DNA of 64,000 nucleotides from positions 310,001-374,000 of the forward strand of contig CAVTNU010000002.1 of assembly GCA_963736175.1 (NCBI GenBank), written 5' to 3'. The translations under genes were made by a program, and so were the position numbers. Below, in pieces: positions 45,197-53,108 of this stretch (position 1 is its first letter; every line of letters begins with the position of its first letter). Under the pieces are notes generated by a model. It worked only from the letters and a program-made list of their open reading frames with translations, was not told the origin of the DNA and did no database searches. The stretch comes from Rhodoblastus sp963736175. Its GTDB lineage: Bacteria; Pseudomonadota; Alphaproteobacteria; Rhizobiales; Beijerinckiaceae.

Positions 45197-46975
45197 TTAT
45201 TCAAAGACAATGTCGTATTTGCGCAGACGATAAGCGAGTTTGGCGCGGCTGATGTCCAACAGGCGGGCGGCGGCCGAAAGATTCCCCTGCGCCGTCGCCA
45301 AGGCCATGCGCAGCATCTGGGCTTCCGTTTCGGCGAGCGCCGAGACGCCGCTGGCGACGGGCGGAACGCCCGCTCCCGTCTTGCTCTGCTCGGGCGTTCG
45401 GCCGATCGTTCCGTTCTTTTTCAAAAAGAATGACGAAGAATCGATCAACGCGCCGGCGTCGAGCAGATGGCAAAGGTCTAGCGCGCCGCCGTCGTCGGCG
45501 AGGATCACCGCGCGCTCGATGGTGTTTTCCATCTCACGCACGTTGCCGGGCCAATCATAATTGAACAACGCGTCGACGCCGCGTTCGCGAACGCCGGTGA
45601 TGACCTTGCCGTGCTTTTCGCTGAAACGCTTGAGGAACCAATGCATCAACAGTGGAATGTCGTCGCGTCGCTCGCGCAGCGGCGGCACGGTGATCGGAAA
45701 GACGTTCAAGCGATAGAACAAGTCCTCGCGGAAATTTCCCGCTTTCACCGCTTCGCGCAGATTGCTGTTGGTCGCCGCGACGATCCGCACGTCGACGCGA
45801 CGCACGCGCGTGTCGCCGACGCGCTCGATCTCGCCTTCCTGCAAAGCGCGCAGAAGCTTGCCCTGCGCGGTATAGCTCAGCGTGCCGATTTCATCGAGAA
45901 ACAAAGTGCCGCCGTTGGCGCGTTCAAACCGTCCGGGCCGCGAGGCGGTGGCGCCGGTGAAGGCGCCTTTCTCCACCCCGAACAGTTCCGACTCCATCAG
46001 ATGTTCGGGGATGGCGGCGCAATTGACGGCGATGAAGGGTCCCTCGCTGCGTCGGCTGAGCCGATGCAGATTATGCGAGAATATCTCTTTGCCGACTCCG
46101 CTCTCGCCCAGGAACAGCACGGTGGCTTCGGTCGGCGCGGCCTTTTTGATCATGTGGCAGACGGTGTTGAAGCCGCTGGAAATGCCGACCATGCCGAAAC
46201 TGTTTTGCGGGCCGGCCAGATGTTTGGCGGCAAGCCGGGCCGTCGCGGGCAGCGGCGCCTTCGGTTCGGCCGTCCATTTGACGAAATCGCCGATCTGCAG
46301 AAAACGCAGGTCTTCCTGCGCATCCTCGCCCCATTCCTCGACTGGCTTGCCGACGACGCGGCATTTGGGCTGGCCCATGCTGCGGCATTCGCATTCCCTC
46401 CAGAGAATCGGCCGCCCCATGAAGGTGCTAGTGTAGCCGCAGGCGTAGCCGATCAGCATCCAGCAGACGGAGTCGTTGCCGACGCCATAGCTCGCCAAAT
46501 GGACTTCGGCTTCGGCGCAATCGACCAGATAAAAATCGCCGAAATAGCGACCGCTGCCGACATCGATGTCGAGCGCGTTCATTTCGCAATGGACGATTCC
46601 CTCAAGGGAAACCAGTTGCGGGCCGGCCAGAAAATGATCGTAGGTGTCCGAGGCGGCGCGGACTTTTCTCGCCATTTCGGCGTCGCGCGCGCCGGCCTGG
46701 TAGCCAATGCGGGTAATCAGGCCGCGCGCCGTCTCTTTGCCCAGGCTCTCGATCAACTCCTGGCGCAGGGCGCCGAGCGAGCTGACGTGCATAAGCATCA
46801 TGCGCTGATCGTCCAGCCAGATGCGGCCCTGCTGCGGCGCGAACCGCAGCCTGTTGGCGAGATCCTGTATGTCCGGAACGCCGATTTCCGACGCCAGCGA
46901 ATTGTCGTTCGGCTGTCCGTCCTTGGCCAAGGCGACCGAATTGAGTCCGGCCTTGCCTATTTGTTTGGCGGCCAT
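45197..46975 (-). CDS. Sigma54-dependent aromatic-responsive activator (DmpR/XylR/TbuT-like)
   Basis: About 592 residues. The N-terminal sensor domain (IWLDDQRMMLMHVSSLGALR, GARDAEMARKVR, HFLAGPQLVSLEG) matches XylR_N. A V4R region with clustered cysteines (ECECRSMGQPKC) follows. Next is the AAA+ core with Walker A GESGVGKE and GAFTGA, the sigma54 contact, and a C-terminal Fis-type helix-turn-helix. I prefer the ATG at 46975, with GGGAGAAGG before it, over one at 47068 that has no ribosome binding site. It lies 146 bp after the monooxygenase reductase gene on the same strand, as tbuT follows its operon in Ralstonia pickettii. It should activate the promoter at 51850. Confidence 0.9.
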   Translation of the reverse strand: MAAKQIGKAGLNSVALAKDGQPNDNSLASEIGVPDIQDLANRLRFAPQQGRIWLDDQRMMLMHVSSLGALRQELIESLGKETARGLITRIGYQAGARDAEMARKVRAASDTYDHFLAGPQLVSLEGIVHCEMNALDIDVGSGRYFGDFYLVDCAEAEVHLASYGVGNDSVCWMLIGYACGYTSTFMGRPILWRECECRSMGQPKCRVVGKPVEEWGEDAQEDLRFLQIGDFVKWTAEPKAPLPATARLAAKHLAGPQNSFGMVGISSGFNTVCHMIKKAAPTEATVLFLGESGVGKEIFSHNLHRLSRRSEGPFIAVNCAAIPEHLMESELFGVEKGAFTGATASRPGRFERANGGTLFLDEIGTLSYTAQGKLLRALQEGEIERVGDTRVRRVDVRIVAATNSNLREAVKAGNFREDLFYRLNVFPITVPPLRERRDDIPLLMHWFLKRFSEKHGKVITGVRERGVDALFNYDWPGNVREMENTIERAVILADDGGALDLCHLLDAGALIDSSSFFLKKNGTIGRTPEQSKTGAGVPPVASGVSALAETEAQMLRMALATAQGNLSAAARLLDISRAKLAYRLRKYDIVFE

Positions 46976-47062
46976 AACCTTCTCCCTTGCCGCGGCGCTG
47001 GCTTTCGCCTGCTCCGCCACATTTATCTTCGGGCGCTTCTTCGAGCGCCTCGCGCCGTCACT

Positions 47063-47086
47063 ATACATGACGGGCAGGTCATGTAT
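47063..47086 (-). promoter_or_regulatory. Perfect stem-loop between the monooxygenase operon and its regulator
   Basis: ATACATGAC (minus strand, 47086-47078) pairs perfectly with GTCATGTAT (47071-47063) across a 6-nt loop. It lies in the leader of the regulator gene, 35 bp after the reductase stop and about 90 bp before the preferred start. There is no T-run, so it is not a standard terminator. It could be an attenuator, a processing site or an operator. Confidence 0.5.
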
Positions 47087-47120
47087 CGGTCTTTGTCCAG
47101 ATCGGCGGCGCCGGCGTTCG

Positions 47121-48128
47121 TCAGAGAAAACGATCGAAGTGAATCTGCTGATAAGGCACGCGGGCGCGGACCATCAGCAAGTTCTGCAGGGCCTCGATCA
47201 TCGGCGGCGGACCAGCGAAATAGAATTCATAGCGGTCGAGCGGCGCGGGCAGGACGCGCTCGACCTCCTCATGGACAAAGCCCCGCGAGCCGGTCCAGTC
47301 GTCGGTTGTAGCCGCGGCCGAGAGCACGGGCCGGTAGGCGAGCCTGTCGGGCGGGGCCGCGAGGCGGTTGAAGAAAGCGCCGGCGCAAAGATCGGATTGC
47401 GTCCGCGCGCCGTCGAAAAAATGCAGACGCGGCGTGTCCGCTTGCGCCAGCGCGCCCTGGGCCACCGAGAGCATTGGTCCAACGCCGGAGCCGCCGGCGA
47501 CGCATACGATCTCACGCGGGCTGTCGGCGCGCAGATAGGCGTGCCCGTAAGGACCGTCGATAGCCAAAGTGTCGCCGACCGCCACTTTGTCGAACAGAGC
47601 GTTGCTGCCGACGCCGTTTGGCGTGCGTCGGATGATGAACCGCCAGACGCCTTCGCCGTTGGCCAGATTGGACATCGAATAGGCTCGCGGCCCATTGGTT
47701 TGCGGCGGAAACAGCAACGCGTACTGGCCCGGCAGAAAATCGGCGGCGCCGTCGGCGCGAAATGTGAAAAGCGACATGTCGCCTGTCAGCTTCTGTTTGC
47801 CGGTCAGCTTCGCCTCGAAGCGTCGCGGCGCGATCGCCGGCTTATATTCGTCGGCGCAGCGAACGCGCACAACACAGTCGCCGCGCGGTTTCGATTGACA
47901 GGCTAATCGTTTGCCGCGTCGCCGATCGCGCTCGCTCAGGCCCGGCGCGCCGTCCCATAGCGTTTCCATTTTCCCTTCGATCAGATCGAACCGGCAACCG
48001 CCGCAGCCCCCGACGTTGCACTCGTGAGGAAAGCCGACGCCGGCGCGCAGAGCGCCGCGCAACAGCGTGTCTTCATCGGCGGAGACGGAAAATCCGTCTC
48101 CGCCTTCAATCTGGATGCGGTAGGTCAT
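47121..48128 (-). CDS. tmoF: Toluene/alkene monooxygenase reductase (TmoF-like)
   Basis: 335 residues. The N-terminal [2Fe-2S] ferredoxin domain has cysteines in ECNVGGCGGCRFDL and a later C in RLACQSK. An FAD domain follows (RAYSMSNLANGEG) and then an NADH domain (CVAGGSGVGPMLSVAQGALA, YFAGPPPMIEALQN). It passes electrons from NADH to the Rieske ferredoxin. Last gene of the six-gene operon, 18 bp after the beta-subunit gene. Confidence 0.93.
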   Translation of the reverse strand: MTYRIQIEGGDGFSVSADEDTLLRGALRAGVGFPHECNVGGCGGCRFDLIEGKMETLWDGAPGLSERDRRRGKRLACQSKPRGDCVVRVRCADEYKPAIAPRRFEAKLTGKQKLTGDMSLFTFRADGAADFLPGQYALLFPPQTNGPRAYSMSNLANGEGVWRFIIRRTPNGVGSNALFDKVAVGDTLAIDGPYGHAYLRADSPREIVCVAGGSGVGPMLSVAQGALAQADTPRLHFFDGARTQSDLCAGAFFNRLAAPPDRLAYRPVLSAAATTDDWTGSRGFVHEEVERVLPAPLDRYEFYFAGPPPMIEALQNLLMVRARVPYQQIHFDRFL

Positions 48129-48146
48129 TGATCGAAACGCCTCGTT

Positions 48147-49133
48147 TTACAGGCCGATGTTGCGACGGAAGGCGGCGCAGGCGTCTCGCGCGCGTTCCGC
48201 CGCGCCGGACGAATCCGGCAGCTGCGCGCAATAGGCGTTGATCGCCGCGTCGCCGAGCGGCGCCCATTTCTTGATCCATTTCGTCAACACGGCTTGATTG
48301 CCTTCCGTCTCGAGCGCCAGTTTGACCAAGGCGCCGGCCCACCGGTGGTGGCGGTCGGCGTCGACTAGTTGCGCGTCGCAAATCAGGCCGAGCAGGGTGT
48401 CGCCATTATGACGGGCCGCCAGACCAAGGCCGCGCAGGAACGCCTCTTCGACGGCGGGCCGCGCCACGAGGTTCATGGCGACGAAGCTTTCCGCCCAGTC
48501 GTAGGCGGTCAGCCCCTTCTCGACGAGTTCGCGGAAACCCTGCCACGCGGGATCGCTCTCCCACGTCTGTCGTTCGCTGGTCCCAAAGCCGAGGCCGCCG
48601 AACGTCTTGGCCAACTCGCTGGTGCGATAGGCCGTATGGGTGAGCCATCGCAACGCGTCGGCCGACTGATAGGCGGCGACGTTCGATATGGTGGAGGCCG
48701 GCGCGATCTGTGTGAGATAGGCCGAACCCATTTGCAGTGTGTGGATCAAGTAGCGCGCCGGCGTGTAGAGCCGGACGAGGACGCGCGCCCAGTTTTGATC
48801 GAGCATGGCGTCGTGGCCGCGCGTCGAGAACTGGTCGAACAGACCGAAGACGTAATTTTCCTGGCCATCCTGCAGCATATTGTATGTGCGGTAGACCATC
48901 TCGTCCGGATCGCGGAACGCGTTCCAATCGGCGTGTTTCAGCGGGCTGGCGTTGCGGTATGTCTTGAACCACTGCGCCATCGGAAAGTTTGGATCGAGTT
49001 CAAACGGGGCGTCGGGCCGGTCGGTGGTGTAGTGCAGATTGGTCGAGACGATTTCATATTCGCTCGGCTTGCGGCGGCGGGAAGCCAGGTGGCTCCAGGT
49101 CTTCAAGGGTTTTGCAATGGCGGGCTGGTTCAT
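48147..49133 (-). CDS. tmoE: Toluene/alkene monooxygenase beta subunit (TmoE-like)
   Basis: About 328 residues starting MNQPAIAKPLKTWSHLASRR. KPSEYEIVSTNLHYTTDRPD and the run ending ENYVFGLFDQFSTRGHD match the beta subunit of group 2 diiron monooxygenases. The ATG at 49133 has AGGAGTTCCC just before it, so a longer frame to 49328 is rejected because it would run through the coupling-protein gene. It joins the alpha and gamma subunits in the hydroxylase. Confidence 0.92.
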   Translation of the reverse strand: MNQPAIAKPLKTWSHLASRRRKPSEYEIVSTNLHYTTDRPDAPFELDPNFPMAQWFKTYRNASPLKHADWNAFRDPDEMVYRTYNMLQDGQENYVFGLFDQFSTRGHDAMLDQNWARVLVRLYTPARYLIHTLQMGSAYLTQIAPASTISNVAAYQSADALRWLTHTAYRTSELAKTFGGLGFGTSERQTWESDPAWQGFRELVEKGLTAYDWAESFVAMNLVARPAVEEAFLRGLGLAARHNGDTLLGLICDAQLVDADRHHRWAGALVKLALETEGNQAVLTKWIKKWAPLGDAAINAYCAQLPDSSGAAERARDACAAFRRNIGL

Positions 49134-49245
49134 CGGGAACTCCTGAAATTTGGTTTTGTCCGTCGCTCGGCGCGTCGGCCGAGGCGGAGCAGGCGATGCG
49201 ACAACGCGGGTCGCGTTGTTCCGACGCGAATGGACCGGCGCCGCG

Positions 49246-49575
49246 TCAGAGCGACTTTTCGTAGTAGAAGCGGACGAAATCGTCGGTTGTTTCGATGCGG
49301 CCGGCAAAGGAGCCAAGATTGACTTCAAGCTCCGACATGCGGAACGGCCGGCCGATCGTCCGCTCCAGCGTGGCGCGGCGCAGGATCAATTCGCCTTCGG
49401 TGTCGATGCGGACATAGGCGATCTTGTCATCGACGCGGATCGTCTTGGTGGGATTGTCTTCCTCGGCGGCTTCGATCACGCCGGCGGTGATGGGGCTGGC
49501 CCGCAACACCGGGCCGACCCGGTTGTTGCGATATCCGTTGGCGACGTCATTGGTTGTCACGGCGATTTCCTCCAA
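49246..49575 (-). CDS. tmoD: Toluene/alkene monooxygenase effector (coupling) protein (TmoD-like)
   Basis: 109 residues, no cofactor motif. Starts MEEIAVTTNDVANGYRNNRV. GPVLRASPITAGVIEAAEED and GRPFRMSELEVNLGSFAGRI are typical of TmoD-type coupling proteins. It docks on the hydroxylase and tunes regiospecificity and coupling. It lies 7 bp after the ferredoxin gene. Confidence 0.93.
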   Translation of the reverse strand: MEEIAVTTNDVANGYRNNRVGPVLRASPITAGVIEAAEEDNPTKTIRVDDKIAYVRIDTEGELILRRATLERTIGRPFRMSELEVNLGSFAGRIETTDDFVRFYYEKSL

Positions 49576-49582
49576 ATTATGG

Positions 49583-49918
49583 TTATGTATGGGCGAACAG
49601 TGGCTTAACTCCGTCGATCGCGATCAGCACAGCTTCGCCATCGACTTTGACCGGATATTCGGCGAGACGACAGTCGGACGGGTTGAGGCCCTCTCCGGTG
49701 TTTCCGTCGAAAGTCCACTGATGAGCGCGGCACATGATGACGCGGCCGTCGAATTTACCTTCCGACAGGGGGATGTCCTGATGCGGACAGATGCCCTGGA
49801 ACGCGCGGATGTCGCCGCCTTCGGGCCAGACCAGCAAGATCAGCTGGCCGTCGACCTCGACTTCCGTCATGTCGCCTTCCCACAGGTCGTCCAGCGTGCA
49901 TGCAGATTTGAAATTCAT
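49583..49918 (-). CDS. tmoC: Rieske-type ferredoxin (TmoC-like)
   Basis: 111 residues. The Rieske motifs are CPHQDI (Cys-x-His) and CRAHQW (Cys-x2-His), binding a [2Fe-2S] cluster. It carries electrons from the reductase to the hydroxylase. It lies between the gamma-subunit and coupling-protein genes with 6-7 bp gaps. The presence of this component distinguishes group 2 (toluene/alkene) enzymes from phenol hydroxylases. Confidence 0.95.
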   Translation of the reverse strand: MNFKSACTLDDLWEGDMTEVEVDGQLILLVWPEGGDIRAFQGICPHQDIPLSEGKFDGRVIMCRAHQWTFDGNTGEGLNPSDCRLAEYPVKVDGEAVLIAIDGVKPLFAHT

Positions 49919-49924
49919 CGGCGC

Positions 49925-50185
49925 TCACCCGTCGCAGAAAATGAATTCGAGGGTCTCCATCGGCTTGATGTCGGTCTCGTGCAGGCGCGCCGAGCGCGGA
50001 AAGAAGTCCGCAGCGCCTTGACGGCGCACGCGCACCACTTTGCCCGGTTGGGGCGCGACGCGCGTGCCGATCGAGTGATGGGCGGCGGCGGCGGCCACCT
50101 CGTCCATAGTGTTGTCGGTGTCGACGGGGACGAGCAGCAGCACAAAATCGTGCTGGAAGTTGGAGATGACTGGAAACAGAGCCAT
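49925..50185 (-). CDS. tmoB: Toluene/alkene monooxygenase gamma subunit (TmoB-like)
   Basis: 86 residues starting MALFPVISNFQHDFVLLLVP. VDTDNTMDEVAAAAAHHSIG and LHETDIKPMETLEFIF match the small ubiquitin-like TmoB subunit. It completes the (alpha-beta-gamma)2 hydroxylase. Second gene of the operon, 96 bp after the alpha-subunit gene. Confidence 0.92.
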   Translation of the reverse strand: MALFPVISNFQHDFVLLLVPVDTDNTMDEVAAAAAHHSIGTRVAPQPGKVVRVRRQGAADFFPRSARLHETDIKPMETLEFIFCDG

Positions 50186-50281
50186 TGCAGGCGTCCTTCT
50201 GACGTTTGATCGTTGACGATGATGGCGGTCGCTCCGCGCCGGCCGTGCGGACGGCGTCGGCGCGGCGCTGCGGGCGGCGCC

Positions 50282-51781
50282 TTATTCCGCCGCCTGGGCG
50301 GTCTTCCGATAGGCGTCGACCCAGGCGTAGCCATGCGCGTCGTCGCCCATTTCGCCGGGCTGGAGGTTCATGTACATCAGCGCGCCCATCAGGTCCGGCG
50401 GCTGAATCTGGCCCGCCAGGAAGCGGTCGACGAGCGACATGTGATCGCGGTAGCGGACCGGGTCCTGCTCGAAGATCCAGCGGTCGATCTCGGAATTGAA
50501 GTGATAGAGACGGCCGTTGTATTCGAGCGGATAATCCTTCACGCTCCAGTTGTCGCCGGGGATGCTGCAGATCGGCAATTGGCTCATGTTGCAGACGATC
50601 GGCAAGGTCTCGGGGCCGGTCCGCTCGGGCCGACCGTTGAGCAGATTGTCGATGATCACGTCCCAGGCCTTGCCGAAGGAGGCGTTCCAGCCCGGGTATT
50701 TTTCTTCAAGCCAATCGCGGCATTCGGGGGTGACGCCCGCCGCCGGGTTCCACCACAGGGTTGGCCGCCAGAACCACAGCCCCATGTGATAGGCGTGGTG
50801 CTGATAGTCGAACTCGGCGATCATCTTGTCCCAATACCAGGGCAGATCCAGCCCCAGATCGATGAGCGCGCGTTCGAACTGGCCGACGATCCACTCCTGC
50901 ATGAACTCCTTGAACGACTGCTTACGGTGTTCGAGCGGCGTGTTGTAGTCCATCGCCGGTCCGGTGAGCACGCCGAAGATGCGCCAGGCGCGGGCGATGG
51001 CGATGTCGACGAGCTTTTGCGCTTCGGCCTTGCGACCGTTCGCAATCAAGACCTGCAGCGCCGGGCCGCCGATCTGCGCGTGACGCGACTCGTCCGTCTG
51101 GATGCTCGAAATCAGACTGGCGAAGGTGAAATCGCCGGTCTCCGCCGCGTCCGCGGCGAGGCCGAGGAACTGCATGTTGGTGAAGCCCGTTTCGAAGGCG
51201 AACGTCAGCATTACCGCGATTTCCGTGGCGCTACGCGCCATGAACAGGTCATCGAACGTGTGCCGGGCGGCGATGCCGGCCCATTCGTTGGAATGATAGG
51301 CCTTGTGCGCCCAGTCGAACTGACGGTCCTTGGAGCAGTATTCGTGCGGGAAATAGAGCTGCAACTGGGCGTGCCGGTTCTCGTCGAGCATGCCGAACGT
51401 CGCCATGTTGCGCATGCCCGGCGCCTGGCCGAAGCGCACCATGCGCGCTTCCGCGCTCATCGCCGCATATTCGCCGAGCGCGATGGCGCCGTAGTGCGAT
51501 TTGAGGATCGAACGCCAACCGGGATCGGCGTTTTCGAAGATCTGACTGCGCTCCAGCGCCGCCTTGACCGAATAGGCGCCGGCGTCCTTCTCGCGCTGGA
51601 TGCTCACATATTCGGGAAAGGAGGTCTTATAGGGCTCGTCATAAACCTCCCACTTCGCCATCGGCACGCCTTGCGCGCCAGTCATGACGTCGGGAAAAAG
51701 CTCCTCTTGCGAGACATATTTCGGCGTCCAGTTTGTGGAGCGGGCAATATCGTACCAGTCTGAGCGATCGAGCAGTGCCAC
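50282..51781 (-). CDS. tmoA: Toluene/alkene monooxygenase alpha (diiron) subunit (TmoA-like)
   Basis: 499 residues. With GTG at 51781 as residue 1, the diiron ligands fall at E104, E134-x-x-H137 (DENRH), E197 and E231-x-x-H234 (DESRH), the same numbers as in toluene 4-monooxygenase hydroxylase. T201 and the pocket residues I100, G103, A107, Q141, F176 and F205 are also at the expected places. The start GTG has a strong GGGAGGAATT before it; frames running further upstream cross the promoter. It hydroxylates aromatics or epoxidises alkenes (the isoprene and alkene monooxygenases are close relatives). First gene of the six-gene operon. Confidence 0.95.
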   Translation of the reverse strand: MALLDRSDWYDIARSTNWTPKYVSQEELFPDVMTGAQGVPMAKWEVYDEPYKTSFPEYVSIQREKDAGAYSVKAALERSQIFENADPGWRSILKSHYGAIALGEYAAMSAEARMVRFGQAPGMRNMATFGMLDENRHAQLQLYFPHEYCSKDRQFDWAHKAYHSNEWAGIAARHTFDDLFMARSATEIAVMLTFAFETGFTNMQFLGLAADAAETGDFTFASLISSIQTDESRHAQIGGPALQVLIANGRKAEAQKLVDIAIARAWRIFGVLTGPAMDYNTPLEHRKQSFKEFMQEWIVGQFERALIDLGLDLPWYWDKMIAEFDYQHHAYHMGLWFWRPTLWWNPAAGVTPECRDWLEEKYPGWNASFGKAWDVIIDNLLNGRPERTGPETLPIVCNMSQLPICSIPGDNWSVKDYPLEYNGRLYHFNSEIDRWIFEQDPVRYRDHMSLVDRFLAGQIQPPDLMGALMYMNLQPGEMGDDAHGYAWVDAYRKTAQAAE

Positions 51782-51849
51782 GGCAATTCCTCCCAGGAAT
51801 CGAAGACGATGTTTTCCGGCGCGTTCTTTCGGCCCGGTCCGACCTATCC

Positions 51850-51865
51850 AGCAAAGGCGGCGCCA
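51850..51865 (-). promoter_or_regulatory. Sigma54 (-24/-12) promoter of the toluene/alkene monooxygenase operon
   Basis: The minus strand reads TGGCGCC-GCCT-TTGCT, matching the consensus TGGCACG-N4-TTGCW with the invariant GG and GC correctly spaced. It lies 69 bp before the alpha-subunit start. The XylR-like activator gene downstream and rpoN at 29542 provide the factors needed. Together with the repeats at 51985-52047 it accounts for most of the 643-bp gap 51782-52424. Confidence 0.8.
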
Positions 51866-51984
51866 GATCGTGCAAAAATAACGATATTGCACCGCATTAT
51901 CGATGGGATGAGTGGATATCGGCACAGATTCGAGGGGCGATAAGGACTCTCTGCTGCGATGCGGTAGGCCTCGGCGTCGTGTGA

Positions 51985-52047
51985 TTTCATCATTTGATGA
52001 AAATGCCTGCGGCGGATTGCCGCACGACATTTGATAATTTGATAAAA
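51985..52047. promoter_or_regulatory. Upstream activating sequences for the XylR-like regulator
   Basis: Two related elements: TTTCATCATTTGATGAAA (51985-52002), an 8-bp inverted repeat with a 2-bp centre, and TTTGATAATTTGATAAAA (52030-52047). Both resemble the DmpR/XylR site TTGATCAATTGATCAA. They are centred about 135 and 180 bp upstream of the -24/-12 element, the distance usual for this class of activator. Confidence 0.65.
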
Positions 52048-52424
52048 CGCCGTCGCGGCGTCGCGCCAGAAACGACGGAGTTCGATCGATCGGTTCTGTG
52101 GCAATATAATGCTAAAACAAATGAGTGCACTGACGATTTTGGCGCCGACGAAATGCCGGAGCGCGACTGGCGAAGTCTGCGGCGGCCCGTCGGCGGACAA
52201 AACGAATGGCTGGTTTGGGCCGGGCATGCATTTTGTTGGCAAGCGATATGCGCGATTTGTCGTCGCCGCCGGTTGTGGCGATCGTCTCTCCTCGCAACTG
52301 CGGCGCTGACAATGTTGAGGATGGACGACTATAAATGCGGAATGACGCTGACTGCGTTGCGGTCGATACGCGCGCCGTCTAATGATAGTCGCGACGTCCG
52401 AAACACGAATTTGAGGGCATAGGC

Positions 52425-53066
52425 ATGGCCATGGAATTGCTTGACAGGCTTAATTGGCGTTACGCCACCAAGAAAATGAACCCGGCCAAGCGCGTGCCGC
52501 AAGACAAGGTCGAACGGATTTTGGAGGCCGCTCGCTTGGCGCCGACGTCGAGCGGCTTGCAGCCTTACGAGATTTTTGTGGTGACCAACGCCGACGTCCG
52601 CGAAAAGATCAAGCCGATCGCCTGGGGGCAGGGGCAGATCACCGACTGCTCGCATTTGCTAGTGTTCGCGGCCTGGGACGATTATACGGCCGAGCGCATC
52701 AACATGATGTTCGATCTGACCAACGCCGAACGCGGGATCAAGAGCGAGGGCTGGGAAAACTATCGCAAATTGTTGTTGAACACGTATCCCGGCCGCGGCG
52801 CGGAAGCGAACTTCCAGCACGCCGCGCGGCAGGCCTATATCGGGATGGGCGCGGCTTTGATCGCGGCGGCCTTCGACGGGGTCGACAGCACGCCGATGGA
52901 AGGTTTTGACGCCAACGCGCTGGACGAAATTCTGGGATTGCGCGCCAAGGGTCTACGCAGCGTGGCGATCATGCCGCTTGGCTATCGCGAAGAAGACAAA
53001 GACTGGCTGGTGAATCTGAAAAAGGTTCGCCGTTCGCGCGATCAGTTCGTCACCGAGATAAAATAG
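52425..53066 (+). CDS. Nitroreductase-family NAD(P)H oxidoreductase (NfsB-like)
   Basis: 213 residues. NWRYATKKMNPAKRVPQDKV and EAARLAPTSSGLQPYEIFVV form the FMN-binding start of the family, and the C-terminal LGYREEDKDWL is typical. It would reduce nitroaromatics, quinones or flavins using NAD(P)H. It diverges from the monooxygenase operon with a 643-bp shared promoter region and converges with hoxJ; a link to either is unproven. Confidence 0.9.
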   Translation: MAMELLDRLNWRYATKKMNPAKRVPQDKVERILEAARLAPTSSGLQPYEIFVVTNADVREKIKPIAWGQGQITDCSHLLVFAAWDDYTAERINMMFDLTNAERGIKSEGWENYRKLLLNTYPGRGAEANFQHAARQAYIGMGAALIAAAFDGVDSTPMEGFDANALDEILGLRAKGLRSVAIMPLGYREEDKDWLVNLKKVRRSRDQFVTEIK

Positions 53067-53108
53067 CCTTCGCAGGGAGGCGGTTCGGCGTATCGGCGTC
53101 CGGTTCGC

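Noticed and set aside
47041..47086. ATG at 47068 as the start of the XylR-like regulator
   Set aside because: It lies inside a perfect stem, has no ribosome binding site, and the extra residues are basic and unlike the family; the ATG at 46975 with GGGAGAAGG is better.
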